A stretch of DNA of 64,000 nt, taken from Algoriphagus limi (lineage in GTDB: Bacteria > Bacteroidota > Bacteroidia > Cytophagales > Cyclobacteriaceae). Each line of letters begins with the position of its first letter. Within the stretch, counting starts at the first letter, position 1. The notes under the pieces are model-generated. The model saw nothing but the letters and a program-made list of their open reading frames with translations, did no database searches and was not told the DNA's origin. Location of the stretch: NCBI RefSeq assembly GCF_024919275.1, contig NZ_JANWGH010000002.1, positions 496,001 through 560,000 on the forward strand, written 5' to 3'. Shown here in pieces: positions 26,157-34,456 of this stretch. The position numbers and the translations under genes are program-made.

Positions 26157-26362
26157 AGCTAATTCTGCAATCAACCATTTCTTGCCCAGCATGCGGACAT
26201 ACGAAAGAGGAAACCATGCCTACAGACGCCTGTCAATTTTTTTACGAGTGTGAAAAGTGCAAGAAAGTACTGAAACCAAAACCAGGCGACTGTTGTGTTT
26301 ATTGTAGTTATGGAACAGTAAAATGCCCCCCAATCCAAGGTGGGAAAAATTGTTGCAATTGA
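26153..26362 (+). CDS. Small cysteine-rich GDCCVYCSYG protein, MerTP partner
   Basis: A 69-residue protein with 11 cysteines: CPAC (11, 14), Cys27, CEKC (33, 36), GDCCVYCSYG (47, 48, 51), Cys58 and a final CC (67, 68). It overlaps merTP by 4 bases (ATGA), so translation is coupled. Short proteins ending in this GDCCVYCSYG-x-x-x-CPP motif travel with merTP in Bacteroidota. It is plausibly a cytosolic metal acceptor or chaperone, but that role is inference. Confidence 0.85.
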   Translation: MKLILQSTISCPACGHTKEETMPTDACQFFYECEKCKKVLKPKPGDCCVYCSYGTVKCPPIQGGKNCCN

Positions 26363-26452
26363 AATAATTTGAATTTATTGGTTTTAGCTTCAACCAATCT
26401 GGCTAATACTATATTGGGTTAGGTTTTTTATTCCCAATATTTTGAGGGTTCA

Positions 26453-26486
26453 AACCACATAGAAACATAGCACACATAGTTTTTTT
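26453..26486. repeat. ACCACATAG dispersed element, copy f
   Basis: AACCACATAGAAACATAG with CACACATAG and a T-run, the same pattern as the copies around the sulfatase, here 3.6 kb away from the nearest. Confidence 0.7.
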
Positions 26487-26620
26487 AATTTTAAGGAGCT
26501 TGCTCATGATTTAAATGGATAAAGGAGGTTATGGTAGAAATCCAATTGTATTTTTTCCACAATTATTTCACAATTTCAAGAAAATCAATAGCTTAGATAA
26601 TCTTTTAACCCTTCCCAGCC

Positions 26621-27361
26621 ATGATAACCATCTCTGCAAAAGACAGCTATCGTCTTACCTCCCTATTGATGATCTTATTAATCCTCGGAATACAATGGGG
26701 ATTTTATAAACCTTACATCAGCCAGTTTCCCAATTTTGTGGATTCTACTCCCACCATCCATATTCACGGAGCCCTATTAATGGGCTGGATGGTGCTCTTA
26801 GTGGTGCAGCCTATGCTCATTTATTTGAAAAAGGTAAAATGGCACCGAAGTCTTGGTAAAGTATCCTGGGTTCTAGGCCCCTTGATCATCATCTCCATGT
26901 TTTTGGTGGGAAGAGGTTCCTATTGGAGAGGCTTGGATTTCTTGAGTGCAAACCCTGATAGTCCTTTTGAATTGAGCGATCTCTTGGCCACCATGGTTTT
27001 GGATATCCGAGGGTATGTCACTTTCGCGATCTTTTGGGCCTTGGCCATGGCCTATCGAAAAAACTCTTCCGCACATATGCGCTATATGATCGGGACAGGC
27101 CTTTTGGCAATTGGTCCTGGAATAGGGAGAGGATTGTCAAATACTTTAGGTTTTTCCTTACAAGCAGCGCTAACTATAACTGATGTATTAGACCTGCTGA
27201 TTGTAGGTGCCTTTTTGGGATATGATTTGATAAAGAAAAAGGACTACAAACCTAATCTCGTCATTTTCATCGTTTTCCTGATCGGTTCTATTCTTTGGCA
27301 ATTCGATTACAGTAACTTTTGGCAAACCTTTGCCCAAGGCTATGCCGATCTTTTTTATTGA
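26621..27361 (+). CDS. Seven-helix membrane protein, function unknown
   Basis: A 246-residue integral membrane protein with about seven helices. HIHGALLMGWMVLLVVQP in the second helix and KWHRSLGKVSW before the third give conserved-looking His and Trp residues, as in DUF2306-type heme-like membrane proteins. A third motif is AHMRYMIGTG. I cannot assign a family with confidence. Its end lies 41 bases before the likely start of the ADP-ribosylglycohydrolase gene, which suggests co-transcription. Confidence 0.65.
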   Translation: MITISAKDSYRLTSLLMILLILGIQWGFYKPYISQFPNFVDSTPTIHIHGALLMGWMVLLVVQPMLIYLKKVKWHRSLGKVSWVLGPLIIISMFLVGRGSYWRGLDFLSANPDSPFELSDLLATMVLDIRGYVTFAIFWALAMAYRKNSSAHMRYMIGTGLLAIGPGIGRGLSNTLGFSLQAALTITDVLDLLIVGAFLGYDLIKKKDYKPNLVIFIVFLIGSILWQFDYSNFWQTFAQGYADLFY

Positions 27362-27401
27362 AGTAAGCCCAGTTGAAAAATCCATTTGGCAAAACCATTT
27401 A

Positions 27402-28754
27402 ATGAAACTCAAATTCCTAAAAAAATACACGATATGCCTCTTGGGGGCTGCGCTATTGGCTTGCTCCACCGAATCCGTCCCCGAAAAAAATCCAAATCTA
27501 GAATATGTCTCTTATGAGGTGAATGTAACAGACCAAGTCTTGGATCGAGAGCAATATTACTCCAAACTTCAGGGTTTTTGGCTGGGCACCTGCATTGCCA
27601 ATTGGACCGGATTGGTCACCGAAATGGATAAAATCGGAAATATAGGTGAAATCCAAACCGGGGCATTCTACACTCGAGAGGATTGGGGACAGCCCGATCA
27701 GCCCAGCATTTGGGGACAGGGGGTTCCAAGTACACTCTCACCGACTATTGACTTTGTGTTTGCCGATGAGGATAGCCTTTGGGGAGCGGATGACGATACG
27801 GATATCGAATACATCTATCAAGAACTTCTTCTTAGGAATCAAACTTCCTTTCTAACAGGTGAACAGATTCGGGAAGGTTGGCTTCGCCATATTCGAGCCG
27901 AAGAGGAAAATTACCTCTGGGTTTCCAACCAAAAAGCTTTGGACCTAATGAATGCGGGCTTGATCCCACCTGCCACCGGTGACCCTGCAAATAATCCCGA
28001 ATACGAAATGATCGATGCCCAATTGACGACCGAAATTTTTGGATTGTATGCTCCGGGGAGACCTGATATTGCCTTAAAAATGGCGCATTTACCCATACAA
28101 ACCACTGCCCGAAAAGAAAGTGAATGGATTTCAAATTTTTATGTAACCCTCTTTTCTCTTGCTTTAGCAACGGATACTTCTTTACCACTAAAAGATCAAC
28201 TTTTTTGGATGGCTGAGCAGGCCAAAAAGGAATTGCCTCAGGACTCTTATCCCTTGCACATGTATGAATTTGTCAAAGCAAAATATGAGGAGGGAATCCC
28301 TTGGGAACAAGCAAGGGATTCGGTGTATTACCGCTACCAGGTCAATCAAATGGATGGCTATGATTTGACCAGTAGCAATTTGTACTGTAATGCTTGTTTT
28401 GCAGCGGGGATCAATTTTGCTGCGAGTTTGGTCAGTTACTTTTATGGAGAAGGAGATTTGATCGAAACCCTTAAAATCGGATCGCTGGCAGGCTGGGATT
28501 CCGATAATCCTACCGCCACTTGGGGAGGACTAATTGGCTTTATGATTGGCAAGGAAGGGGTAGAAAAAACCTTTGGTAGGAAATTTTCAAATCGTTTTCA
28601 TATCCATCGAACTCGGGTGGGATTTGAAGGAGATGGAATCGACACTTTTGAAAATATGGCTAAAAAAGGGATTTGGATCGTGGATCGTGTCATTCAGGAT
28701 GAGATGAAAGGAGGCATAGATCTCAAAGAAAATCGCTGGTATATTCCTAAGTAA
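27402..28754 (+). CDS. ADP-ribosylglycohydrolase-family lipoprotein
   Basis: 450 residues from the ATG at 27402, which gives a lipoprotein signal (lipobox LLAC, Cys21); a longer frame from 27330 lacks a usable N-terminus. The fold's Mg-binding segments are recognisable: QGFWLGTCIANWTG (first helix), ADDDTDIEY (DDT motif) and AGWDSDNPTATWGGLIG (D-x-D near the end). The family removes ADP-ribose from proteins or small molecules, but this one is predicted to be anchored outside the cytoplasm, so another N-glycosidic substrate is likely. It follows a seven-helix membrane protein closely. Confidence 0.8.
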   Translation: MKLKFLKKYTICLLGAALLACSTESVPEKNPNLEYVSYEVNVTDQVLDREQYYSKLQGFWLGTCIANWTGLVTEMDKIGNIGEIQTGAFYTREDWGQPDQPSIWGQGVPSTLSPTIDFVFADEDSLWGADDDTDIEYIYQELLLRNQTSFLTGEQIREGWLRHIRAEEENYLWVSNQKALDLMNAGLIPPATGDPANNPEYEMIDAQLTTEIFGLYAPGRPDIALKMAHLPIQTTARKESEWISNFYVTLFSLALATDTSLPLKDQLFWMAEQAKKELPQDSYPLHMYEFVKAKYEEGIPWEQARDSVYYRYQVNQMDGYDLTSSNLYCNACFAAGINFAASLVSYFYGEGDLIETLKIGSLAGWDSDNPTATWGGLIGFMIGKEGVEKTFGRKFSNRFHIHRTRVGFEGDGIDTFENMAKKGIWIVDRVIQDEMKGGIDLKENRWYIPK

Positions 28755-28764
28755 TGGAAGTTTT

Positions 28765-28797
28765 GAACCCCATAGGAACATAAGACAAATAGCTTTT
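28765..28797. repeat. Degenerate ACCACATAG element, copy g
   Basis: AACCCCATAGGAACATAAG followed by ACAAATAG and a T-run, a decayed copy. It is followed by a partial GCCCCCATATTAAAGAGGGG palindrome-like block at about 28846. Confidence 0.5.
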
Positions 28798-28955
28798 TAA
28801 TTTAATAGAAGAATCCAAATCCTATGAGAACCCCCCATTCAATTGCCCCCATATTAAAGAGGGGTCATAAGAATCCATCTTTTTCTAATCAAAGTATTTC
28901 AATGATTTCCGAAAACCAATTAAACCCTTCTTCGTACATGTGAAAAAATTAACCA

Positions 28956-29369
28956 ATGAAAAAAGCATTGATTTTTTGGGCTGTTTTGGTTCTCTCCTCT
29001 TGCACAGGAGAGGAGAGTTCCTCCCGTACTGAAGAAAACCTTTTCCAAACACTTCCTTCAGGGCAATGGGGGATTAGCTATTTTGAAGATGGTGGTAGCG
29101 ATCGAGCCAGTGATTTTGAAGGCATCAATTTTAATTTTTTATCGAATGGGCAGGTTGAGGCTTTCCGAGGAACTCAATTGCTCGATCTAGGAATATGGAG
29201 TACTAGCATAGAAAATCGCCGAGCAGAAATTGAACTTTCATTCCCAAGCAATCCTCTATTCGAAAATCTTAATGGGAATTGGTATCAAATACTCATAGGC
29301 TATGAACGGGTTACTTTTAGAAAAGACAATGAGATCTCAGAAGATCGATTAACATTTGAAAAGCTCTGA
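28956..29369 (+). CDS. Hypothetical lipoprotein
   Basis: A 137-residue protein with a lipoprotein signal peptide (lipobox VLSSC, about residue 16). The mature part resembles lipocalin-like small Bacteroidota lipoproteins: a W-G-I start (GQWGISYFEDGGSDRASDF), NFNFLSNGQV and GIWSTSIENRR, then beta strands. The protein at 38884 has a similar layout. Function unknown. The 271 bases that follow contain nothing I can identify. Confidence 0.65.
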   Translation: MKKALIFWAVLVLSSCTGEESSSRTEENLFQTLPSGQWGISYFEDGGSDRASDFEGINFNFLSNGQVEAFRGTQLLDLGIWSTSIENRRAEIELSFPSNPLFENLNGNWYQILIGYERVTFRKDNEISEDRLTFEKL

Positions 29370-29640
29370 ATTTTTCTCAGGATAAAAATACTTTTCCAGT
29401 CCCATAAAATTGATGAACATAGGGCTGTTGTTACAAATTGAATAAAGTTGCTCCTCTAGATTGAATCCATTTTCGCTTTTGAAATCAAAATTTGTGATTT
29501 AAGGAATCTATTCCCATTCTGTAAGCTTTAAAGTGTTAATAATTCAAAATTCAAGCATCGAAATTCTTCCTGTTGGGGTATTCAAACTAGATTGGGAGTT
29601 GGATCAAATACGAATTTGTAAGAAGACTTTTTAACCCCTT

Positions 29641-30963
29641 ATGAGCAGAAAATTTATTTGGGCAACAATTTTTCTATTTTGCCTCCTAGCTTCCAGGCTC
29701 CAAGCGCAGGATGAAGCAGTGATTGATTGGATCAACCAGTATGCGATAGAAATAGAAAGTGCCGATCCAGACTCCCAACCGCTCAACTTCCATAAAAAGG
29801 TCCCCAGAAAATTTAGCGAAGCTCAAGTATTTGGTTTTGGAGAAGCTACCCATCAGGGGAAAGAGTTTTTCAATCTTAAAGCGCAGTTTTTTAAATATTT
29901 GGTGGAGAACCAGGGAGTCAGAGCTTTTTTGTTAGAAGACTCCTATCCAGCTGAGGCAGGAATCAATGAGTGGATTAGCGGAGGAAGAGGCGATGCCACT
30001 ACGATTGAACAGGAATTTAGCATTGGAGCTTGGCATGCAAAAGAAGTAGTCAATCTCCTGGAATGGATAAGGAATTATAATATCCAAAAGCCCAAGGAAG
30101 AGCAAATCCGTTTTTTTGGAATTGATATTCAAAGTGTAGAAGGCATCAATACAGAAATTCGGCGTTTTGTGGAAAATAATAAACTCCCCATCCGGGAAGA
30201 ATTACTTCTTGCAGCTGATAGCTGTGCCAAGCCCCAATTTATGTATCAAAGGCCAGCTGCAAATTGGGCGTCTAGCCAAATTCCCAAATTGAAGGAAATT
30301 GAAAAAGGGATCGTAGACGCAAAATCAACATTCAATCCAAGTCAGCTTCAGGAGTCATATCAAATTCTAAGGGCTTTAAATTCCTTGATCAGCTACATTG
30401 AATTTGTGCAAAACCCTGTCAGCACAGTGAGGGATAAGGGCATGTTTGAAAATACAAGACGAATCCTTGAGTATGAAATCCCAAATAAAAAAGCCTTCAT
30501 TTGGGCACATAATAATCATATCAACAACCTAGAAATTCCGCCCTATGGAAGCAATTGGATAAACTTGGGTGCCCATTTGAAAAGCTATTATCAAGATCGA
30601 TATTATAGTGTAGGGTTTGATTTTGGGAGTGGTACATTACCCGGATATGTTGCCAAAAAGAATGAATGGGAGCTTTTTTCCATCAGCAAGCCGTTTAAGG
30701 ACACCTATGCTAAAACTTTGATTCAGGCAGCATATGATATCTATTTTGTGGATATGGAAGAGGCACTTCGGAGTGAAGCAGCGCCGTTTTTTAAGTCAAG
30801 AAAAAAACAGTTCATCACAGGTGGCCCAGGGTTTACCTCCAAAAAACGCTCTTTGATTGAGGCCAACTTTTCGGAAATGTATGATGGTTTGATTTTTCTA
30901 AAGAAAGTCTCACCAACCTATTCCTTCTCCAACCTGACTCAAGTAAAAAGTATTCGGGAATGA
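29641..30963 (+). CDS. Secreted erythromycin-esterase-like hydrolase
   Basis: A 440-residue protein with a Sec signal peptide (ends near LQAQ). The erythromycin esterase (EreA/EreB-like) core is visible: FGEATHQGKEFF (catalytic His region), FLLEDSYPAEAG, FFGIDIQSVEG and FIWAHNNHINN. The family hydrolyses macrolide lactones in a few cases, but most environmental members have unknown substrates. Secretion argues against classical cytoplasmic drug inactivation. It stands alone. Confidence 0.85.
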   Translation: MSRKFIWATIFLFCLLASRLQAQDEAVIDWINQYAIEIESADPDSQPLNFHKKVPRKFSEAQVFGFGEATHQGKEFFNLKAQFFKYLVENQGVRAFLLEDSYPAEAGINEWISGGRGDATTIEQEFSIGAWHAKEVVNLLEWIRNYNIQKPKEEQIRFFGIDIQSVEGINTEIRRFVENNKLPIREELLLAADSCAKPQFMYQRPAANWASSQIPKLKEIEKGIVDAKSTFNPSQLQESYQILRALNSLISYIEFVQNPVSTVRDKGMFENTRRILEYEIPNKKAFIWAHNNHINNLEIPPYGSNWINLGAHLKSYYQDRYYSVGFDFGSGTLPGYVAKKNEWELFSISKPFKDTYAKTLIQAAYDIYFVDMEEALRSEAAPFFKSRKKQFITGGPGFTSKKRSLIEANFSEMYDGLIFLKKVSPTYSFSNLTQVKSIRE

Positions 30964-31093
30964 GGTCGAAAATAAACATATTCAAAAGTATAAGATTTGT
31001 CATTTGATCGAGAAAATAGCATTTTATTCAGTCTCAATTAAACAAAAGCTTTATGGGATTCTGTTATAATCAAAAAAGCATAATTTGTTTGAA

Positions 31094-31915
31094 ATGAAAT
31101 TTATTGGAAATAATAATCAATATCTGGAGATAAGCGCATTGAATGCTATCAATAGCCAATTGATAAAAAATTCATCACCGAGTGACCTCCTAGTATTATG
31201 GTTTCTGGAAGATGATAATCAATTAATCATAGACAATATAGACTATACTTTTAATTCCAATGATCTCGTTTTCTTGACGGAATTCCACAAAATAGGAGTT
31301 AAAAAGTTCACCAAAGCAAAACTGCTACGATGGAATAAATATTTCTATTGCATCATCAACCATGATAGTGAAGTGGGCTGTAAAGGAATTTTGTTTTACG
31401 GTGCCGTAGGACTTCCAAGCATCCATCTATCCCAGCAAAATCTAGATGTTTTTTCGACTGTCTGGAAAATGTTGGAGCAAGAGATGGTTTCTAAGGATAG
31501 CCTGCAGGAAGAAATGCTTCAGATGATGCTTAAGAGAATTTTAATTCTTTGCACCAGGATTTATAAGGAACAAAACGATTCATGGAAAACAAATACAAGA
31601 AATATTGACATCATCCGTGAATACCATTTTTTAGTGGAGCAACATTTTAAGGAGAAACACTCCGTTGCAGAATACGCCGATTTATTGCATAAATCCCCCA
31701 AGTCCCTATCAAATCTTTTCAAAAAGCTTGGAAGCAAGACTCCTCTTCAATTTATAAAAGACAGGAAAATGCTGGAGGCCAGAAGATTGCTTACTTATAC
31801 AGATATGACAGTTTCAGAAATAGGGTATGAAATTGGCTTTTCAGATATCCAATCTTTTAGCCGTTTTTTTAAGAATGAGGAAGGTATGTCCCCCATTGAC
31901 TTCAGAAAGAGGTAA
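31094..31915 (+). CDS. AraC-family transcriptional regulator
   Basis: 273 residues from the ATG at 31094 (a TTG three codons upstream is less likely). The N-terminal ~150 residues form a cupin-like sensor domain, and the C-terminal ~100 residues carry the two HTH motifs (VAEYADLLHKSPKSLSNLFKK and TVSEIGYEIGFSDIQSFSRFFK, with a final SPIDFRK). It probably controls the two genes downstream (AhpD-like and OsmC), which are on the same strand 128 bases away. Confidence 0.88.
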   Translation: MKFIGNNNQYLEISALNAINSQLIKNSSPSDLLVLWFLEDDNQLIIDNIDYTFNSNDLVFLTEFHKIGVKKFTKAKLLRWNKYFYCIINHDSEVGCKGILFYGAVGLPSIHLSQQNLDVFSTVWKMLEQEMVSKDSLQEEMLQMMLKRILILCTRIYKEQNDSWKTNTRNIDIIREYHFLVEQHFKEKHSVAEYADLLHKSPKSLSNLFKKLGSKTPLQFIKDRKMLEARRLLTYTDMTVSEIGYEIGFSDIQSFSRFFKNEEGMSPIDFRKR

Positions 31916-32042
31916 CTTTTAAGCACATCCCATTTGCTTAGGGAAAAATTGACAATAAGGAAGGAATTATAGCTTACACTAGGGGTTTAAAGCCCCCACA
32001 TATTTGCATTGTAATTATTTGCTAACCACAAAAATCCATGCA

Positions 32043-32591
32043 ATGCAAAATTTCAAACCTCCAAGAAGACATGAAGTTTCAGTCACAAATCAGGCTATTT
32101 TCGACAAACTTCAAAAGTCTTTGGGCTTTGTGCCTAACCTTTATGCCTACTATGCCAAAAACGATACGGCATTAGAAGATTACCTCGCCCTCCAAAACAG
32201 AAAGTCCACCTTGAAAGCGAGGGAACGAGAAGTTATTAACCTCGTGGTAAGTCAATTCAACGGATGCCGCTACTGTCTCTCCGCTCATACGGTAATCGGC
32301 AAAATGAATGGCTTTTCTGAAGATCAGATTTTCGATATCAGGGAAGGAAAAGCTCCTTTTGATTTTAAACTGAATGCCCTAGCGGAATTCACTCATTCGG
32401 TAATGAAAAATCGAGGAAAAGCATCTGAGTCTTCTAAAGAAAACTTCTTTGCGGCAGGTTATGACGAGGCAAACCTAATTGATGTTACCATGACTATTGG
32501 AGACAAAATCATCAGCAATTATCTCCACAATTTAACTGGGTTTGAAATTGATTTTCCCCTTGCTCCTGAATTAAAATTTCAATCTATCTAA
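32043..32591 (+). CDS. AhpD-like carboxymuconolactone-decarboxylase-family peroxidase
   Basis: 182 residues from the ATG at 32043 (the TTG at 32004 gives an unlikely extension). The AhpD catalytic set is present with identical spacing: Glu63, Cys75 and Cys78 (GCRYCLSAH) and His82. These residues form the proton relay and redox pair of alkylhydroperoxidase D. It likely reduces peroxides or acts as a thiol reductant. It is 37 bases upstream of osmC and follows the AraC regulator. Confidence 0.88.
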   Translation: MQNFKPPRRHEVSVTNQAIFDKLQKSLGFVPNLYAYYAKNDTALEDYLALQNRKSTLKAREREVINLVVSQFNGCRYCLSAHTVIGKMNGFSEDQIFDIREGKAPFDFKLNALAEFTHSVMKNRGKASESSKENFFAAGYDEANLIDVTMTIGDKIISNYLHNLTGFEIDFPLAPELKFQSI

Positions 32592-32628
32592 TCGGACAAG
32601 CTTTCTTTTTACCATTAAAAGAAAAAAT

Positions 32629-33069
32629 ATGGCAACAGAAATAAATCTAAAAAATCTGCCAGAAGGATTTCAAACTATAATTTCTAATGGCAAACACGCT
32701 ATTCTGGGTGATGAGCCTATCAAAAGCAAGGGAACCGATCTGGGGTTTGCTCCTACAGAACTAGTCCTTGCAGGCCTAGGAATGTGCAAAGTCGCTACTA
32801 TCCGGTATATAGCCAGATTGAAAGGATGGGAAATCAGGGATGTAAATGCGAGACTTTCCCAAGAAGTGAATCGGGGAGAAAACAAGAAACTCAGCACCCG
32901 AGTAAAGGTTCGGATTGATATTGAAGGAAATATCACTGAAGAACAAAGACAAGAGCTCTTAAGTCAAGCAGACAATTGCTATGTGCACCGATTGATTGAA
33001 AGCGATTGGCACATAGAAAATGCTACTGACTTGAATGAAGAAATTCAAAATGAATTGTTAACCGCTTGA
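32629..33069 (+). CDS. OsmC family protein
   Basis: A 146-residue OsmC/Ohr-superfamily protein. The conserved Cys53 (GLGMCKVATIRY) and Cys117 (ADNCYVHRLI), with Glu44 in FAPTELVLAGL, form the peroxide-reducing site. It differs from the ohr at 3285 in sequence and belongs to the YhfA/OsmC branch. Its place after an AhpD-like gene and an AraC regulator suggests a small inducible thiol-peroxide unit. Confidence 0.88.
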   Translation: MATEINLKNLPEGFQTIISNGKHAILGDEPIKSKGTDLGFAPTELVLAGLGMCKVATIRYIARLKGWEIRDVNARLSQEVNRGENKKLSTRVKVRIDIEGNITEEQRQELLSQADNCYVHRLIESDWHIENATDLNEEIQNELLTA

Positions 33070-33147
33070 ATTTTCAAGTTTTTCACTCTGACTAGGCCTA
33101 AAAAGAGTTTAAACAAAGAGTAGGCACTTAACTTAAACTGATATAAA

Positions 33148-34041
33148 ATGAAAAATGTAAGAATAATTTTCTCTTTAGTAATAGTTTCTATCTGGGGATT
33201 GGTAGGATGTAATGATGATGATGTTACACCTCCCCAAACAGGTATTTTGACACTTGATATTTCTGGTCTAGAAGATTTGGGCAGTAATTATGCCTATGAA
33301 GGTTGGATAATTGTCAATGGATCGGCCATTTCTGCCGGTATTTTTAATGTAGATGCAAATGGAAATTTGTCACAAAATTCGTTTGAACTGGACAGGGAAG
33401 ATCTTGCAAACGCTTCTACCTATGTATTGACTATTGAACCAAGTCCTGATAATGATCCGGGACCAAGCGATGTACATATTTTAGCTGGTAACTTTTCCGG
33501 AAAGTCCGCATCTGTTACCATTGAACATTCAGCAGCAATTGGAACAGATTTCACCAATTCCACAGGAGAGTTTATTTTAGCTACACCAACAGACGGCGGA
33601 TCCGATACGGACGAACTAAGCGGTGTGTGGTGGTTAAACCCTGCAAATGGTCCTGGTCCGGGCTTGAATTTGCCAACACTTCCCAATGGGTGGAAATATG
33701 AAGGTTGGGCAGTAGTCAATGGAACTCCGGTTTCAACAGGAACATTTACATCTGTCACAGGTGCTGATGAATTTAGTGGGTTTAGCGGAACGGCAAGTGG
33801 AGCCCCCCCTTTCCCGGGAGAAGATTTATTGATGAATGCCCCTTCTGGTTTGATCTTCCCAACAGATTTAAGTGGAGGTACTATTGTAATCTCCGTAGAA
33901 CCAAGCCCAGACAATAGCCCCGCTCCATTTTTACTCAAGCCACTAGTGAGAATGCTTCCATCAGATGCATTAGACCATACATTATACCAAATGAGTAATA
34001 ATGCAATTTCGACAAACCCTTCAGGAACAGTAAAAAGATAA
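33148..34041 (+). CDS. Lipoprotein with two RskA-C-like (anti-sigma-K type) domains
   Basis: A 297-residue protein with a lipobox (GLVGC, near residue 21). Two copies of one domain are seen: YEGWIIVNGSAISAGIF ... TIEPSPDNDPGPS (about 51-110) and YEGWAVVNGTPVSTGTF ... SVEPSPDNSPAPF (about 190-260). The GW-x-V-NG ... EPSPDN pattern is that of the extracytoplasmic RskA C-terminal domain. There is no membrane helix or sigma-binding part, so it is a free lipoprotein and not an anti-sigma factor. A terminator follows. Confidence 0.75.
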   Translation: MKNVRIIFSLVIVSIWGLVGCNDDDVTPPQTGILTLDISGLEDLGSNYAYEGWIIVNGSAISAGIFNVDANGNLSQNSFELDREDLANASTYVLTIEPSPDNDPGPSDVHILAGNFSGKSASVTIEHSAAIGTDFTNSTGEFILATPTDGGSDTDELSGVWWLNPANGPGPGLNLPTLPNGWKYEGWAVVNGTPVSTGTFTSVTGADEFSGFSGTASGAPPFPGEDLLMNAPSGLIFPTDLSGGTIVISVEPSPDNSPAPFLLKPLVRMLPSDALDHTLYQMSNNAISTNPSGTVKR

Positions 34042-34074
34042 GGCTACCCTAGCCGTAAATTGAATCCAAATCAG

Positions 34075-34105
34075 AAAAAGGCGCAGATGAGATCTACGCC
34101 TTTTT
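34075..34105 (+). terminator. Terminator after the RskA-C-like lipoprotein
   Basis: AAAAAGGCG (34075-34083) pairs with CGCCTTTTT (34097-34105), with AGA/TCT extending the stem inward. Confidence 0.8.
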
Positions 34106-34358
34106 CATTTAAAGGGGTTCCAAATCTCTTTGGTCCATGTTTTAATTTTCTAGAAATAGCCAGGATTTGGACTTTCCTGGATTAGCTATTTAGGAGCATA
34201 TACAGCCTTTATCTCATACAATTGAAAGAAATTCTTTGCCCTGCTTCAAATCATTAATGAATGAAAGCATCACTCAAGATGAAAAATTCAGTGATCCATT
34301 TAAAAAAGACTAGTGGTTTTTTAAAGCCCCTCCCATTTTATACTAGGAATTCTATCAA

Positions 34359-34398
34359 TAAAAAAGGGAGGCCTTGGGTACAAAACCAAGACACTCCC
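34359..34398 (-). terminator. Terminator for the OmpA gene (minus strand)
   Basis: On the minus strand GGGAG and CTTGG pair with CCAAGG and CTCCC, followed by TTTTTT (plus-strand A-run 34360-34365). The 34106-34358 stretch between the two terminators shows no gene. Confidence 0.8.
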
Positions 34399-34456
34399 TA
34401 AGATTAGTTGAATTTTAGAGTATTCTAGAAGTCAATAAGAGCTTCGTTTTCCTTTG

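Noticed and set aside
29370..29640. Possible small RNA or gene in the 271-base gap
   Set aside because: No hairpin with a T-run, no conserved-looking ORF and no repeat was seen.
33840..34041. Frameshift in the second domain of the RskA-C-like lipoprotein
   Set aside because: The alternate frame gives no better match to the first domain, and the annotated end is colinear enough to be simple divergence.
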